9,110 nt of DNA from an uncultured Oscillospiraceae bacterium (GCA_934659445.1 CAKUHV010000073.1:1-9110), one strand, 5' to 3'. Positions 1-6,839 are shown, counted from the stretch's first letter. The notes: generated by a model from the letters alone, not told the origin. Made by a program: numbers and translations.

Positions 1-4
1 AAAA

Positions 5-30
5 GCCCCCCGCCCAGATGGGCGGGGGGC
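5..30 (-). terminator. Intrinsic terminator of the str operon, after tuf
   Basis: A perfect 11-bp G/C stem (GCCCCCCGCCC with GGGCGGGGGGC) closes a 4-nt loop. On the minus strand it is followed by TTTT at the window edge. It starts 16 nt past the tuf stop codon, so it is the natural end of the rplGB-rpsL-rpsG-fusA-tuf transcript. The U-tract may continue beyond the window. Confidence 0.9.
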
Positions 31-46
31 TTCCGATTTCAGGAAA

Positions 47-1249
<1,203 letters not shown>

Positions 1250-1287
1250 TTGAAATGATCCTCCTTAACATTTTTGTATCATGTGTG

Positions 1288-1312
1288 GGCAGCGTTACAG
1301 TCTAACACTGCC
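1288..1312 (-). other. Stem-loop in the fusA-tuf gap
   Basis: Read on the minus strand, GGCAGTGTTA and TAACGCTGCC form a 10-bp stem (one U-G wobble) around a 5-nt loop. No U-run follows, so it is not a classical terminator. It may mark a processing site, stabilise a 3' end, or act as partial attenuation between fusA and tuf. If the candidate promoter at 1313-1341 is used, transcripts would start inside the 5' arm and could not form it, so it would then belong only to read-through mRNA from upstream. Confidence 0.5.
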
Positions 1313-1341
1313 ATTTTACAATATTTCGGTGGGAAAATCAA
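1313..1341 (-). promoter_or_regulatory. Candidate sigma-A promoter for tuf
   Basis: On the minus strand TTGATT (1336-1341) and TAAAAT (1313-1318) are separated by exactly 17 nt, matching the -35 at 4 of 6 and the -10 at 5 of 6 positions. The predicted start near 1306 leaves a leader of roughly 55 nt before the tuf ATG. This stretch is AT-rich compared with its surroundings. An internal tuf promoter is plausible, but this is motif matching only. Confidence 0.45.
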
Positions 1342-1356
1342 TCGTAAAATACGCTT

Positions 1357-3465
1357 TTACAAATTTTCCTTACCGGTGCGCTTGGCGATGAGCTTCTCCT
1401 GCAGACCCTTGGGCAGCTCGATATAGTGGCTGGGCTCCATGGTGTACTGACCGCGACCCTGTGTACGGGAACGCAGGTCGGTGGCATAACCGAACATCTC
1501 AGCCAGCGGAACGAACGCGTCGATCTGCTGTGCGCCGGAGCGCATCTCATAGCCCTGGATCTGACCGCGGCGGGCATTCAGGTCGCCGATAACGTCGCCC
1601 ATATACTCGTCGGGCACGATAACGCAGACCTTCATAATGGGCTCCAGCAGCGTGGGCTCCGCCTTACGCATAGCCTCCTTGAAGGCCATGGAGCCGGCGA
1701 TCTTGAACGCCATCTCGGAGGAGTCCACCTCGTGGTAGGAGCCGTCGAACAGCGTGACCTTCACATCCACCACGGGATAACCGGCCACGGTACCGGCCAG
1801 CATGGCGCCCTGGATACCGGCGTCGATGGCGGGGATGTACTCCTTGGGGATGGCACCGCCCACCACGGCGTTGACGAACTCGTAGCCCTTACCGGACTCG
1901 TTGGGCTCCACATGGATCTTCACGTGACCGTACTGGCCCTTACCGCCGGACTGACGGGCATACTTGGTATCCTGGTCCACAGCCTTGCGGATGGTCTCCT
2001 TATAGGCCACCTGGGGCGCGCCCACGTTGGCCTCCACCTTGAACTCGCGGAGCAGACGATCCACGATGATCTCCAGGTGCAGCTCGCCCATACCGGCGAT
2101 GATGGTCTGACCGGTCTCCTCATCGGTGTAGGTGCGGAAGGTGGGGTCCTCCTCGGCCAGCTTGGCCAGAGCGACGCTCATCTTCTCCTGACCGGCCTTG
2201 GTCTTGGGCTCGATGGCCACACGGATAACGGGCTCGGGGAACTCCATGGACTCCAGGATGATGGGATGCTTCTCATCACACAGGGTGTCGCCGGTGGTGG
2301 TGTTCTTCAGACCGATGACGGCGCAGATGTCGCCGGCATAGCAGCACTCGATGTCCTCGCGGTGGTTGGCGTGCATCTGAAGGATACGGCCGATGCGCTC
2401 TTTCTGCTTCTTGGTGGAGTTCAGAACGGTGGTGCCGGTATTGAGGATGCCGGAGTACACACGCACGAAGGACAGACGGCCCACGAAGGGATCGGTGGCG
2501 ATCTTGAACGCCAGAGCGCCCAGGGGGGCGTTGTCGTCAGAGGGACGCTCCTCCTCCTCGTCGGTCTCGGGGTTGATGCCCTTGATGTGGGGGATGTCGA
2601 TGGGAGAGGGCATATAGTCCACGATGGCGTCCAGCAGCTTCTGCACACCCTTGTTCTTGTAAGAGGTGCCGCAGGTGACAGGGACCACCAGATTGTCGAT
2701 GGTACCCTTGCGCAGAGCCTTGCGGATCATGTCCTGGGGAACGGGCTGCTCGTCCAGGACCAGCATCATGATCTCCTCGTCGATGTCGGCGCAGGCGTCC
2801 AGCAGCTTGCTGCGGTACTCCTGAGCCAGCTCCATCATATCCTCGGGGATGGGCTCCACCCGCATGTCCTTGCCCAGCTCGTCGTAGTACACGTCGGCGT
2901 CCATCTCCACCAGGTCGATGATGCCCTTGAAGGTATCCTCAGAGCCGATGGGCAGCTGGATAGGCACGGCGTTGCACTTCAGACGGTCGTGGATCATGTG
3001 CAGCACGTTGTAGAAGTCGGCGCCCATGATGTCCATCTTGTTGACATAGATCATGCGGGGAACGTGATAGTTGTCCGCCTGACGCCAGACGGTCTCGGAC
3101 TGGGGCTCGACGCCGCCCTTGGCGCACATGACGGTAACGGAGCCGTCCAGCACGCGCAGGGAGCGCTCTACCTCTACGGTGAAGTCCACGTGGCCCGGGG
3201 TGTCGATGATGTTCAGACGGGTCTTGGGGAACTGGTGCTTGGTCCCCTCCCAATAGCAGGTGGTGGCGGCGGAGGTGATGGTGATGCCGCGCTCCTGCTC
3301 CTGCGCCATCCAGTCCATGGTGGCGGTACCCTCGTGGGTCTCGCCGATCTTGTAGTTGACGCCGGTGTAGTAGAGGATACGCTCGGTGGTGGTCGTCTTG
3401 CCCGCGTCGATGTGGGCCATGATGCCGATGTTGCGCGTATTCTCCAGGGAAACTTTTCTTGCCAT
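1357..3465 (-). CDS. fusA: Elongation factor G (EF-G)
   Basis: EF-G is the translocase GTPase that moves tRNA-mRNA through the ribosome and, with ribosome recycling factor, splits ribosomes after termination. At 702 aa it has the usual length. The G domain shows AHIDAGKT (17-24), switch [18 protein letters not shown] (88-92) and NKMD (142-145). Domain IV carries the conserved [11 protein letters not shown] segment, and the protein ends with a domain V that includes QYTMEPSHY. These motifs and the position in the str operon point to canonical EF-G, not a paralogous EF-G2 or a Tet-type protection protein. The ATG lies behind AAGGAGAG, and the gene starts only 17 nt after rpsG, so translational coupling with S7 is likely. 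Confidence 0.98.
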   Translation of the reverse strand: MARKVSLENTRNIGIMAHIDAGKTTTTERILYYTGVNYKIGETHEGTATMDWMAQEQERGITITSAATTCYWEGTKHQFPKTRLNIIDTPGHVDFTVEVERSLRVLDGSVTVMCAKGGVEPQSETVWRQADNYHVPRMIYVNKMDIMGADFYNVLHMIHDRLKCNAVPIQLPIGSEDTFKGIIDLVEMDADVYYDELGKDMRVEPIPEDMMELAQEYRSKLLDACADIDEEIMMLVLDEQPVPQDMIRKALRKGTIDNLVVPVTCGTSYKNKGVQKLLDAIVDYMPSPIDIPHIKGINPETDEEEERPSDDNAPLGALAFKIATDPFVGRLSFVRVYSGILNTGTTVLNSTKKQKERIGRILQMHANHREDIECCYAGDICAVIGLKNTTTGDTLCDEKHPIILESMEFPEPVIRVAIEPKTKAGQEKMSVALAKLAEEDPTFRTYTDEETGQTIIAGMGELHLEIIVDRLLREFKVEANVGAPQVAYKETIRKAVDQDTKYARQSGGKGQYGHVKIHVEPNESGKGYEFVNAVVGGAIPKEYIPAIDAGIQGAMLAGTVAGYPVVDVKVTLFDGSYHEVDSSEMAFKIAGSMAFKEAMRKAEPTLLEPIMKVCVIVPDEYMGDVIGDLNARRGQIQGYEMRSGAQQIDAFVPLAEMFGYATDLRSRTQGRGQYTMEPSHYIELPKGLQEKLIAKRTGKENL

Positions 3466-3482
3466 GTCGCTCTCCTTCTGGC

Positions 3483-3953
3483 TTAGAAGCGATAGTGGGC
3501 GAAGGCCTTGTTGGCCTCGGCCATCTTGTGGGTATCCTCGCGCTTCTTCACCGCGCCGCCCAGGTTATTGGCGGCGTCCATGATCTCGGCGGCCAGGCGC
3601 TCCTTCATGGTCTTCTCGCCGCGGTTGCGGGCGTAAGTGGTCAGCCAGCGCAGACCCAGGGTCTGACGGCGCTCGGGACGCACCTCCATGGGGACCTGAT
3701 AGGTGGAGCCGCCCACACGGCGGGACTTGGTCTCCAGAGACGGCATGATGTTCTCAAGAGCCTGGGTGTAGACCTCCATAGGCTCCTTGCCGGTCTTGTC
3801 CTTGATGATCTCGAAGGCGCCGTAGACTACCTTTTGCGCTACGCCCTTCTTACCATCCAGCATGACGCTGTTGGTGAGCTTGGTAACCAGGACGGAGTTG
3901 TAAAGCGGATCGGGCAGAACCTCCCGCTTGGGTACATTTCCTCTTCTGGGCAC
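3483..3953 (-). CDS. rpsG: 30S ribosomal protein S7
   Basis: S7 is a primary 16S rRNA binder that organises the head of the 30S subunit and contacts the E-site tRNA. With the GTG start at 3951-3953 the product begins (M)[17 protein letters not shown] and is 156 aa, the usual S7 length. An in-frame ATG 18 nt upstream would add MKEGSK, but that ATG and the next codons are the Shine-Dalgarno itself (AAGGAGG, 8 nt before the GTG), so GTG is preferred. Conserved segments include [13 protein letters not shown] (the beta-hairpin side) and [15 protein letters not shown]. The 215-nt gap upstream towards rpsL is highly structured and is a candidate control site for this gene. fusA follows after 17 nt. 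Confidence 0.97.
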   Translation of the reverse strand: MPRRGNVPKREVLPDPLYNSVLVTKLTNSVMLDGKKGVAQKVVYGAFEIIKDKTGKEPMEVYTQALENIMPSLETKSRRVGGSTYQVPMEVRPERRQTLGLRWLTTYARNRGEKTMKERLAAEIMDAANNLGGAVKKREDTHKMAEANKAFAHYRF

Positions 3954-3990
3954 TTTGCTTCCCTCCTTCATATAGAATTAAAATGAAATC

Positions 3991-4151
3991 ATAGGTACTC
4001 GAAGCATGTCCATGCTCCGTGTAATGCCTGTCCGAGGTCTGCCTATCATATAGGTAAACGCTCGGCAAGGCTGCGGGCTTGCGCCTTACGCGCAGGCCCC
4101 TTTCGTTGCCTTGCGCAAACGCACAATGCAATTCAGGTTGGACTTTCGTCC
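3991..4151 (-). ncRNA. Structured rpsL-rpsG intercistronic RNA element
   Basis: The 215-nt gap between rpsL and rpsG holds no credible gene but a dense series of hairpins on the mRNA strand. In mRNA order: GGAC-GAAA-GTCC with a GNRA tetraloop (4140-4151); TTGTGC-GTTT-GCGCAA (4111-4126); GGGC..TGCGC-GTAAG-GCGCA..GCCC (4075-4099); an enclosing GCAAGGC/GCCTTGC 7-bp pairing (4108-4114 with 4065-4071) that competes with the previous stem; CCGAG/CTCGG (4061-4065 with 4032-4036) around CCTAT-ATG-ATAGG (4042-4054); and GGAGCAT-GGAC-ATGCTTC (4001-4018). A second CCTAT (3991-3995) could capture the ATAGG arm, giving a switch-like alternative near the S7 start. In E. coli S7 represses its own synthesis by binding the S12-S7 intercistronic mRNA, so the position fits such a role. 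The function here is inferred, and no Rfam family was recognised. Confidence 0.6.
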
Positions 4152-4168
4152 GGACTCAGCAGAGAAAA

Positions 4169-4594
4169 TTACTTCTTCTTGCCGGCCTTGGGGCGCTTGG
4201 CACCGTACTTGGAGCGGGCCTGCATACGTCCGTTCACGCCCTGGGTATCCAGAGTGCCGCGGATGATGTGGTAACGCACGCCGGGCAGGTCCTTGACACG
4301 GCCGCCGCGGATCATGACCACGGAGTGCTCCTGCAGGTTGTGGCCCACGCCGGGAATGTAGGCGGTGACCTCCATGCCGTTGGTCAGACGCACACGGGCG
4401 ATCTTACGCAGAGCGGAGTTCGGCTTCTTAGGAGTGGAAGTACGAACGGCGGTGCAGACACCTCTCTTCTGGGGGGAGGGCAGGTCGGTCTGACGGTTGC
4501 TCAGGGTGTTCAGGCCGTGCTGGAGGGCGGGAGAAGTGGACTTGTAGGCCACCTGCTGACGGCCCTTGCGAACCAGCTGGTTAAAAGTAGGCAT
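4169..4594 (-). CDS. rpsL: 30S ribosomal protein S12
   Basis: S12 lies at the decoding centre of the 30S subunit and governs accuracy. The 141-aa product has the Firmicutes-type N-terminal insertion (about residues 20-40) absent from the 124-aa E. coli protein. Signature segments are [29 protein letters not shown] and [14 protein letters not shown]. Lys56-Lys57 correspond to E. coli K42-K43 and Lys101 to K87, all wild type, so no streptomycin-resistance substitution is seen at those sites. Asp102 is the residue that RimO methylthiolates in other bacteria. The usual CTRV reads CTAV here, a small deviation. The ATG follows AAGGAGG (4601-4607) by 6 nt, and half of that Shine-Dalgarno can pair in a 5-bp hairpin. 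Confidence 0.98.
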   Translation of the reverse strand: MPTFNQLVRKGRQQVAYKSTSPALQHGLNTLSNRQTDLPSPQKRGVCTAVRTSTPKKPNSALRKIARVRLTNGMEVTAYIPGVGHNLQEHSVVMIRGGRVKDLPGVRYHIIRGTLDTQGVNGRMQARSKYGAKRPKAGKKK

Positions 4595-4603
4595 AATGTT
4601 CCT

Positions 4604-4616
4604 CCTTTCTCAAAGG
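4604..4616 (-). promoter_or_regulatory. Hairpin overlapping the rpsL Shine-Dalgarno
   Basis: On the mRNA strand CCTTT-GAG-AAAGG forms a 5-bp stem with a 3-nt loop. Its 3' arm shares AAGG with the AAGGAGG ribosome binding site (4601-4607) of rpsL. It lies directly after the strong hairpin at 4618-4635, on which it may stack. It is weak alone, but placed where it could reduce S12 initiation. Confidence 0.45.
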
Positions 4617-4617
4617 T

Positions 4618-4635
4618 TGCCCGGTGTTCCGGGCA
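4618..4635 (-). other. Stable hairpin in the rpsL leader
   Basis: TGCCCGG-AACA-CCGGGCA forms a perfect 7-bp stem with a tetraloop on the mRNA strand, ending 11 nt before the rpsL Shine-Dalgarno. No U-run follows, so it is a leader structure and not a terminator. Confidence 0.6.
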
Positions 4636-4644
4636 TAGTATATA

Positions 4645-4687
4645 TTTTAACAAGATCGGGAAGGTTTATTCCCCGCTCCTGTTAAAA
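4645..4687 (-). repeat. 43-nt inverted repeat abutting the rplGB stop codon
   Basis: TTTTAACA (mRNA strand) directly after the TGA of rplGB pairs with TGTTAAAA at the far end. The inner arms (GGAGCGGGGAA with TTCCCGATCT) continue the stem with one wobble, one mismatch and one bulged base, closing a 6-nt TAAACC loop: about 17 pairs in all. The 3' side runs into AATATATACT, not a U-run, so efficient intrinsic termination is doubtful. It could protect or process the rplGB 3' end, or attenuate partly, letting rplGB and rpsL reach different mRNA levels. Confidence 0.6.
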
Positions 4688-4933
4688 TCAAAAGGAAACG
4701 CGGACGGCGGCGGCGCTGCCCACGGCGATGCCGCAGGCGGCCCCCAGCGTCTTCATCAGGGGGATGTGGTTTACGGTCACGCCCTTTTCCCGGGCCAGCT
4801 CCATCAGGGGCTGGGTGACGCGGGGGTCGGCGTCGTCGGCCACGAACAGGGCCTCGGCCCGGCCGGAGGACAGGGCGCGGCGGGCCTGTTTGGCCCCCAC
4901 CACTGTGTTGGTGTGATCCAGAGTCTCTAACAT
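4688..4933 (-). CDS. rplGB: L7Ae-family k-turn RNA-binding protein (YbxF type)
   Basis: This 81-aa protein belongs to the small bacterial L7Ae family. The recognisable core is VVGAKQARRALSSG (residues 11-24, the RNA-contacting helix start), FVADDADPRV (30-39), a middle helix, and a glycine- and alanine-rich segment GAACGIAVGSAAAVRV near the C-terminus. B. subtilis YbxF (82 aa) occupies the same place ahead of rpsL and binds k-turn RNA; its cellular role is not settled. The ATG is placed by AAGGAGG (4942-4948) with an 8-nt spacer. It is the first gene of the operon here, whereas in Bacillus rpoC precedes it. The call of family is firm; which RNA it binds in this cell is unknown. Confidence 0.9.
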   Translation of the reverse strand: MLETLDHTNTVVGAKQARRALSSGRAEALFVADDADPRVTQPLMELAREKGVTVNHIPLMKTLGAACGIAVGSAAAVRVSF

Positions 4934-5005
4934 TCGGCGCCCCTCCTTGCCCTTTTTGGGGGTGATCTCATCGGGGAAAAGGGCGCAAAGCCCCTACCAC
5001 CGCAA
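4934..5005 (-). promoter_or_regulatory. str operon 5' leader with competing pairings
   Basis: The predicted leader of about 70 nt has several mutually exclusive pairings for one GCCC-containing segment (4977-4986). GGGC at 4990-4993 can pair locally with GCCC at 4981-4984. GCCCTTTT (4977-4984) can pair with AAAAGGGC (4949-4956), an 8-bp stem just upstream of the Shine-Dalgarno. GCGCCC (4981-4986) can also pair with GGGCGC (4937-4942), inside the spacer between Shine-Dalgarno and ATG. Such competition could modulate initiation at rplGB. This is a reading of complementarity, not a folded prediction. Confidence 0.4.
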
Positions 5006-5011
5006 TTTGAA

Positions 5012-5040
5012 ATTATACCATGGTATTTCCGCCCCGTCAA
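5012..5040 (-). promoter_or_regulatory. Main sigma-A promoter of the str operon
   Basis: On the minus strand TTGACG (5035-5040) and TATAAT (5012-5017) are 17 nt apart: 5 of 6 and 6 of 6 consensus matches. A TGG directly before the -10 adds the extended -10 element. Transcription should start near 5005, about 70 nt before rplGB. A perfect 12-bp palindrome, ATACCATGGTAT (5015-5026), overlaps the -10 and spacer. It may be an operator or partly a by-product of the extended -10. Confidence 0.88.
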
Positions 5041-5090
5041 GCACTTCTTATGGGGGAAAACCACAGAGTTTTCAGCGGCCGGCGGGATCT

Positions 5091-5160
5091 TTTGGACGGA
5101 AGGGTGGACGGAAAAATTTTTCGGGGAAATGGGAACCTTTTCTTCCGGGGAGCGTCCAAA
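5091..5160. repeat. GGACG repeats upstream of the serpin gene
   Basis: GGACGGAA occurs twice as a direct repeat (5094-5101 and 5106-5113, 12-nt period, about one helical turn). The first copy, extended as TTTGGACG (5091-5098), is matched by an inverted CGTCCAAA at 5153-5160. A 12-bp palindrome GAAAAATTTTTC (5111-5122) lies between. The arrangement resembles clustered protein-binding sites, and the inverted copy overlaps the candidate ECF -10 (CGTC). Confidence 0.4.
5132..5156 (+). promoter_or_regulatory. Candidate ECF-sigma promoter of the serpin gene
   Basis: GGAAC (5132-5136) and CGTC (5153-5156) are separated by exactly 16 nt, the general layout of extracytoplasmic-function sigma promoters (compare the B. 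subtilis SigM pattern, AAC-N16-CGTC). No acceptable TTGACA/TATAAT pair is visible between 5041 and 5220. The predicted start is near 5165, giving a leader of about 55 nt. Short motifs can arise by chance, so this is tentative. Confidence 0.35.
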
Positions 5161-5220
5161 TCAATACAGGCAAACAAAAACGCCCGCGGCGCGGCTGCGG
5201 AGAAGTAAGGAGGAACCGTT

Positions 5221-6465
5221 ATGAACCGTTTGTTTACCGCTTTGCTGGCCGGAGTGATCCTGCTGGCCGGCTGCGCCGCCCCCGGGACCCAAGGCGGCGC
5301 CCAAGTGCGGCAGCTGTCCGCCACCCCCATCTATGTCACCGGCGGGGATCAGCCGGAGGGGAGCGCAGCCGTCTATGACGCCCTGTCCGGCTTTGGGGTA
5401 GAGCTGCTGCGGCAGGTACGCACCCAGGAGGGGAAGCAGGTGCTGATCTCTCCCCTGTCCGCGGCCCTGGCCCTGTCCATGAGCGCCAACGGGGCCCGGG
5501 GGGACACCCTGAAGCAGTTCGAGGTCCTGTTCGGCGGCGATCTGGAGGCCATCAATGCCGCCTGCGCCCAGCTGATGCAGGAGTATCAGACCCTGGGCGG
5601 CTCCACCCAGTGCCACATCGCCAACAGCGTCTGGGCCGACCCGGAGGGGCAGATCAAGGACGAGTTTGTGGGCAAGTGCCAGGGCATCTTCGACGCCCAG
5701 GTGTTCCAGGCCGACCTGTCTGATAAGAGCATCGTCAAGGCGGTGAACGGCTGGGTGTCCGACAACACGGAGAAGATGATCCCCAACATCATCGACAAGC
5801 CCTTTGGAGAGGACTCCGCCGCGCTGCTGATCAACGCCCTGTACCTGAAAAACACCTGGCTGAGCAAGTTCGACCCCAACAGCACAGGCAAGCGCGTCTT
5901 TACCCACGCCGATGGCAAGACCCAGAAGATCGACTTCCTCAACGACGGCTACACGGGCTTTGACTATATCAAGGGGGACGGCGTGCAGGGCGTGGTGCTG
6001 CCCTATGACGACGGCCGCCTGGGTTTTGCCGCCCTGCTGCCCGACGGCGATCTGGACAGCTGGCTGTCCGGCCTGACGGGGGAGCAGCTGGCCGCCCTGG
6101 TGACCGGTGCGGAGAGCGCCTACTTCCTCGGTCTGGGCCTGCCCAAATTTGAGCAGGAGTGGAACGGCCAGCTGGGGGATGCCCTGAAGGCCATGGGGCT
6201 GGATCGGGCCTTTGACTCCGGCCTTGCTGACTTCTCCGCTCTCGGGGACGACCCCAACGGCTACTTCATCAGCCAGGTGATCCAGTCCGCCAAGATCGCT
6301 GTGAATGAGGACGGCACCGAAGCCGCTGCCGCCACCATCGTGGACGTGAAATGCACCGCTATGCCCCCGGAGGACGGGGTGCGCCTGGTGTTCGACCGGC
6401 CCTTCCTCTACGGCATCGTGGACCTTCAGACCGGCCTGCCCCTGTTCCTGGGCACATTTGAGTAA
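5221..6465 (+). CDS. Lipoprotein serpin (serine protease inhibitor)
   Basis: This 414-aa protein is a full-length serpin on a lipoprotein anchor. Residues 1-17 are a signal peptide with the lipobox LAGC, so Cys18 would be lipidated and the protein held on the outer face of the membrane. Serpin signatures appear in order: SPLSAALALSMSANGARGDT (77-96), NGWVSDNTEKMIPNI (176-190), LLINALYLKNTW (202-213), LGLPKFE, and the C-terminal FDRPFLYGIVDLQTGLPLFLGTF. The hinge VNEDGTEAAAAT (361-372) has the small residues needed for loop insertion, so it should be an inhibitory suicide-substrate serpin. Aligning P15 Gly365 and the PP at P3'-P4' with antitrypsin places the scissile bond at Thr379-Ala380 (P4-P1 VKCT), suggesting an elastase- or subtilisin-like target. 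AAGGAGG (5207-5213) sets the ATG. It is monocistronic and divergent from the str operon. Gut Clostridia are known to carry such serpins (siropins). Confidence 0.95.
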   Translation: MNRLFTALLAGVILLAGCAAPGTQGGAQVRQLSATPIYVTGGDQPEGSAAVYDALSGFGVELLRQVRTQEGKQVLISPLSAALALSMSANGARGDTLKQFEVLFGGDLEAINAACAQLMQEYQTLGGSTQCHIANSVWADPEGQIKDEFVGKCQGIFDAQVFQADLSDKSIVKAVNGWVSDNTEKMIPNIIDKPFGEDSAALLINALYLKNTWLSKFDPNSTGKRVFTHADGKTQKIDFLNDGYTGFDYIKGDGVQGVVLPYDDGRLGFAALLPDGDLDSWLSGLTGEQLAALVTGAESAYFLGLGLPKFEQEWNGQLGDALKAMGLDRAFDSGLADFSALGDDPNGYFISQVIQSAKIAVNEDGTEAAAATIVDVKCTAMPPEDGVRLVFDRPFLYGIVDLQTGLPLFLGTFE

Positions 6466-6484
6466 AAAGCGATCGCGTTCCCTG

Positions 6485-6516
6485 TGCGGCCCGCCGATCC
6501 GGCGGGCCGCATTTTT
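6485..6516 (+). terminator. Intrinsic terminator after the serpin gene
   Basis: TGCGGCCCGCCG and CGGCGGGCCGCA form a perfect 12-bp stem with a 3-nt ATC loop, followed directly by TTTTT (6512-6516). It lies 19 nt past the serpin stop codon and separates the serpin from the ferredoxin gene. Confidence 0.92.
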
Positions 6517-6543
6517 CGTGTTCCGGTCGAGGGGCGATCATTG

Positions 6544-6574
6544 TGTTTCCCGCCTCCGCAGGGGGCGGGAAACA
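6544..6574 (+). repeat. Strong inverted repeat upstream of the ferredoxin
   Basis: TGTTTCCCGCC pairs perfectly with GGCGGGAAACA (11 bp), and the stem extends by UCC/GGG around a GCA loop, giving 14 pairs. Neither strand has a U-run after it, so it is not an evident terminator. It could be a second transcription-stop or stability element behind the serpin terminator, or part of the ferredoxin leader. The remaining 185-nt gap shows no convincing sigma-A promoter; TATAGC at 6594-6599 lacks a -35. Confidence 0.5.
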
Positions 6575-6650
6575 TAAAAATGAAACGTTTTTGTATAGCG
6601 GCGGCCTTTTGGGGCATCCTAAAGGAAGCTTACGGAAGGAGGAGTTTTCT

Positions 6651-6833
6651 GTGGAAGCCCATGTGAACGACGCCTGCATCGGCTGCGGCCTGTGCACCGG
6701 CATTTCCCCCAGCGTATTCACCATGACTGACGACGGCAAGGCCGCTGCCAAGGACGCTATCTACCCCGAGGAGGAGGCCCAGACCCAGGAGGCCGCCGAG
6801 AGCTGCCCGGTGAGCGCCATCGAGCTGTCCTGA
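6651..6833 (+). CDS. Single-cluster [4Fe-4S] ferredoxin
   Basis: This 60-aa small acidic protein should be a soluble low-potential electron carrier. It starts at GTG (6651), set by AAGGAGG (6636-6642) with an 8-nt spacer; an upstream in-frame ATG would prepend 36 non-conserved residues lying across the hairpin at 6544-6574. Cys9, Cys12 and Cys15 (CIGCGLC) plus Cys52 (SCPVSAIEL) match the four cluster ligands of the Thermotoga maritima type of monocluster ferredoxin. The fifth cysteine usual in that family, after the CxxCxxC, is replaced by serine (GISPSVF), so no internal disulfide is expected. The redox partner cannot be told from the context, because the gene stands alone between two terminator-like hairpins. 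Confidence 0.93.
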   Translation: MEAHVNDACIGCGLCTGISPSVFTMTDDGKAAAKDAIYPEEEAQTQEAAESCPVSAIELS

Positions 6834-6839
6834 CCCCAG

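Noticed and set aside
3954..3971. ATG start 18 nt upstream for S7
   Set aside because: The ATG overlaps its own putative Shine-Dalgarno; the GTG start gives the standard 156-aa S7 beginning [10 protein letters not shown].
3850..4131. 93-codon minus-strand frame across the rpsL-rpsG gap
   Set aside because: It overlaps the start of rpsG in another frame, has no Shine-Dalgarno and shows no conserved pattern; RNA structure explains the region better.
4140..4162. Hammerhead-ribozyme-like string (CUGCUGAGUCC ... GGACGAAA) after rpsL
   Set aside because: The required core CUGANGA has C in place of the invariant A, stem II would have no loop, and no closing stem with a NUH cleavage site was found. 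Similarity is probably chance.
4637..4642. TATACT as a -10 for a separate rpsL promoter
   Set aside because: No acceptable -35 lies 16-18 nt upstream (the 17-nt position reads ACCTTC); the AT-rich stretch is already explained by the inverted repeat arm.
4595..5005. A k-turn in the str leader or rplGB-rpsL gap as binding site for RplGB
   Set aside because: No internal loop with a 3-nt bulge and tandem G-A pairs could be laid out by eye, so no autoregulatory k-turn is claimed.
5037..5907. Minus-strand frames of 97 and 248 codons in the serpin region
   Set aside because: They lie antisense to the serpin, lack ribosome binding sites and give compositionally biased products without recognisable domains.
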